Shown: piece by piece, positions 13,755-15,459 of the stretch
Position numbering within the stretch: the first letter of the stretch is position 1
Layout of the letters: every line of letters starts with the position of its first letter
Assembly: GCA_021797025.1 (NCBI GenBank)
Contig: JAKAAK010000048.1
Coordinates: 1 to 15,459, forward strand
DNA length: 15,459 nucleotides
Direction of reading: 5' to 3'
From: Thermoplasmata archaeon
GTDB lineage: Archaea > Thermoplasmatota > Thermoplasmata > Thermoplasmatales > Thermoplasmataceae
Translations under genes and position numbers: made by a program
The notes under the pieces: generated by a model
What the model saw: only the letters and a program-made list of their open reading frames with translations
The model's database searches: none
Told to the model about the DNA's origin: nothing

Positions 13755-14144
13755 ATGAGCTGGACAGAAGCCGAAGTTAGAGAATTAAAAGTAGGAAGAT
13801 ACATGTTAATCGATGATTCACCATGCAAGATAGTTGATATTACAATGTCAAAACCAGGCAAGCATGGTGAGGCCAAGGGGCGAATTGTCGCTATTGGAGT
13901 ATTTGACAGTCAGAAGCACAGTGTGGTTTATCCCGTAAAGCATAAAGTAAAGGTACCCATCATCGTGAAGAAGAATGCACAGATACTGTCAATAGCAAAC
14001 AATGAGGCACAATTGATGGATTCTGAAAGTTTCGAGACTTTCATATTACCTATCGAGCCAGAGGATCAGGACAGATTAAAAGCCGGGATGGAGGTGCCGT
14101 ATTGGGAAGCTATGGGAAAAAGGAAGATAATGCTGCAGAATTAA
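13755..14144 (+). CDS. eif5a: Translation initiation factor 5A (aIF5A)
   Basis: This is the archaeal homologue of eIF5A/EF-P, which binds the ribosomal E site and relieves stalling. The 129-residue protein has an N-terminal SH3-like domain carrying the hypusination loop [13 protein letters not shown] at residues 31-43. K36, in the PGKHG core, is the expected modified lysine. The C-terminal OB domain includes [23 protein letters not shown] lies seven bases before the ATG. Its modifying enzyme, deoxyhypusine synthase, is encoded at 5114-6052. The downstream agmatinase start overlaps its stop codon, so the two are probably cotranslated. Confidence 0.96.
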   Translation: MSWTEAEVRELKVGRYMLIDDSPCKIVDITMSKPGKHGEAKGRIVAIGVFDSQKHSVVYPVKHKVKVPIIVKKNAQILSIANNEAQLMDSESFETFILPIEPEDQDRLKAGMEVPYWEAMGKRKIMLQN

Positions 14145-15007
14145 TGTCGCATTTCTCCAATTTAAAAATTGCTGATGCATTATCGAATTATAGCAATGCA
14201 GATTACGCAATATTCGGTGTACCGTTTGACAATACCTCGAGCTTCAGAAAGGGGTCCAGATACGCTCCAAATTCCATACGATTCGCGTACGACAATTTAG
14301 AATCTTATGAAGTAAATTACGGTATAAATCTCCTCGATGCAAAGATCTGCGATCTTGGTGACCTTCCTGTATACGAGGATGTCGATTATATTCTCAGTGA
14401 GGTTGAAACGGTTACAGGAACTATTGTGCATGATAAGAAAATACCAATAATGCTGGGTGGTGAGCACTCTCTTACAGTGGGAGCACTGAGAAACTTTAAG
14501 GATATAACCATGGTAATCATAGATGCCCATTCAGATTTCCGTGACTCATATATGGATAATAAATACAATCATGCATGCGTAACTAGAAGGGCACTGGAAC
14601 TCCTCGGCGCAAATAAGATAATATCTGTTGGAACGAGGTCAACATCATACGAAGAAATATCATCGAAAGAATATGAAAAGGTAAGATTTATCTCTGCTAA
14701 CGAGGTACGCGCATCCGGCATAGAAAATATTATTAAGGAAATCATGGAAAAGGTGTCAGGAAGAATTTATTTCTCCATAGACATGGACGGATTTGATCCG
14801 GCATACGCGCCAGGAGTAGGGACACCTGAACCATATGGCCTAACATCTTATGACGTGCGCAGCGTACTTACATCCATATCCGATAGGATAGTGGGATTTG
14901 ATATAAATGAAATGACCCCGCTGTATGATAATGGTAATACATCAATGCTAGCTGCCAAATTAATCCAGGATTTTATTGCCAGCCGTGAAAAAGCCATCAG
15001 AAAATAA
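14144..15007 (+). CDS. speB: Agmatinase (ureohydrolase family)
   Basis: The enzyme hydrolyses agmatine to putrescine and urea using two manganese ions. All six metal ligands are present: H108 in GGEHSLT, D127, H129 and D131 in DAHSDFRD, and D213 and D215 in SIDMDGFDP. YNHACVTRRA (141-150) resembles the agmatinase-type SHACVMRR segment rather than arginase. GVGTPEPYGL carries Y where GG is usual. I place the start at ATG 14144, which shares its A with the TAA stop of aIF5A (TAATG); 287 residues is a normal length. An in-frame ATG at 14102 would add 14 residues encoded within aIF5A. The coupling to aIF5A suggests a link to hypusination. Formally, other ureohydrolases such as guanidinobutyrase are possible. 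Confidence 0.88.
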   Translation: MSHFSNLKIADALSNYSNADYAIFGVPFDNTSSFRKGSRYAPNSIRFAYDNLESYEVNYGINLLDAKICDLGDLPVYEDVDYILSEVETVTGTIVHDKKIPIMLGGEHSLTVGALRNFKDITMVIIDAHSDFRDSYMDNKYNHACVTRRALELLGANKIISVGTRSTSYEEISSKEYEKVRFISANEVRASGIENIIKEIMEKVSGRIYFSIDMDGFDPAYAPGVGTPEPYGLTSYDVRSVLTSISDRIVGFDINEMTPLYDNGNTSMLAAKLIQDFIASREKAIRK

Positions 15008-15145
15008 GAATTTTAGCAAAATTATCACACATTTTATTGGGATTATTGTCATTTCTAGAGAATTATAAAAAATAAAAGCTATGGTTATATCCATTCATTA
15101 TGAATATTATTTAAATGGTTATAAAGTGTAAAGTCAGTTGCGTAA

Positions 15146-15459
15146 TTAGTTTCCTCCCCTCAATTTACTGTACTCATTGTAGAAATAGACCTTTAACATC
15201 ATTTCCTGTACAATATTCTCAAGCTTTACAGCCCTTACTGACTCACCAAGCATTCTCTTTATTCCGGAGAAGTGTATTTCAACGTTCCATCTTAAGCCGT
15301 AATTATTGTTAATCTTCCAGGTCCCTTCACTAAATTTTTTAATGAATCTTGTAATCTTAGCCCTGTAAGTAGAACCCCTGGACTGTGTTGATGCATTCCT
15401 CCTTGGTGGTATTACAGCCTTACCATCTAATTCATTGTAAATTAATTTAGAATCATATC
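15146..15459 (-). CDS. IS4/IS5-type DDE transposase, C-terminal part
   Basis: About 104 C-terminal residues of a transposase enter from the right edge on the minus strand. The fragment contains YDSKLIYNEL, then AVIPPRRNAS, then the diagnostic Y-(2)-R-(3)-E-(6)-K signature as YGLRWNVEIHFSGIK. That signature supplies the catalytic glutamate. It ends after MLKVYFYNEYSKLRGGN with a TAA. The first two acidic catalytic residues lie outside the window. No stop or frameshift interrupts the visible part, so the element may be intact. Its terminal inverted repeat should lie in the 138 bases between agmatinase and this stop. I cannot identify it without the other end. Nothing else is seen in that gap. 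Confidence 0.85.
   Translation of the reverse strand, partial: YDSKLIYNELDGKAVIPPRRNASTQSRGSTYRAKITRFIKKFSEGTWKINNNYGLRWNVEIHFSGIKRMLGESVRAVKLENIVQEMMLKVYFYNEYSKLRGGN

Noticed and set aside
14102..14143. Upstream ATG extending agmatinase into aIF5A
   Set aside because: The added residues are encoded within the conserved aIF5A end, have no family likeness, and TAATG at 14142-14146 provides a natural coupled start.
15115..15312. 65-residue plus-strand open frame at the right end
   Set aside because: It is mostly opposite the transposase frame, which carries the YREK signature; the plus frame has no recognisable feature.
1..15459. CRISPR array, toxin-antitoxin or defence island
   Set aside because: I read the gaps for spaced direct repeats and the frames for nuclease or toxin motifs and saw none; most of the window is housekeeping genes.

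Overview
The window looks like chromosome from an acidophilic archaeon of the Thermoplasmatales, probably Ferroplasma- or Acidiplasma-like. That placement is inferred, since no database search was possible. The evidence is: archaeal RNA polymerase genes (rpoH followed by an unsplit-type rpoB start); archaeal information-processing genes (exosome Csl4, an LSm protein, ArcS, aIF5A with deoxyhypusine synthase); a lone 5S rRNA gene of Thermoplasma type with its own promoter; low GC; and TATA boxes centred about 25 bases before many start codons, as expected for leaderless mRNAs.

Layout. 1-987 (minus): tRNA-Lys, rpoH and the 5' part of rpoB, tightly packed. 1138-3422: mtnA (plus) and trpS (minus), overlapping at their 3' ends. 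3484-3603: solitary 5S rRNA (minus). 3715-6052: a sugar/phosphate-type MFS transporter (plus) facing deoxyhypusine synthase (minus). 6148-7642: a DUF5680 protein (plus), tRNA-His (minus), and a two-gene minus operon of an unknown 100-residue protein and a METTL5-like rRNA methyltransferase. 7835-9790 (plus): heme O synthase, then csl4, a 52-residue coiled-coil protein and LSm. 9912-12792 (plus): arcS and an MTA/SAH-deaminase-like amidohydrolase. 12812-13673: a decayed DUF6159 membrane-protein gene whose promoter is intact. 13755-15007 (plus): aIF5A and agmatinase, joined by a TAATG overlap. 15146-15459 (minus): the C-terminal end of an IS transposase that runs off the window.

Two functional themes recur. 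The first is hypusination of aIF5A: the substrate protein (aIF5A), the modifying enzyme (deoxyhypusine synthase) and an agmatinase that either makes putrescine or acts in the modification itself. The second is recovery of the nucleoside by-products of polyamine and methyl metabolism: the amidohydrolase and MtnA could act on either side of a nucleoside phosphorylase. RNA synthesis, modification and decay dominate the rest: RNA polymerase, ArcS, the METTL5-like enzyme, exosome, LSm, TrpRS, two tRNAs and 5S rRNA.

No CRISPR array, phage region or obvious defence system is visible. The best leads are the aIF5A-agmatinase pair, the amidohydrolase that lacks a substrate-loop motif, the palindrome over the csl4 promoter, the small csl4-LSm linker gene, and the pseudogene.
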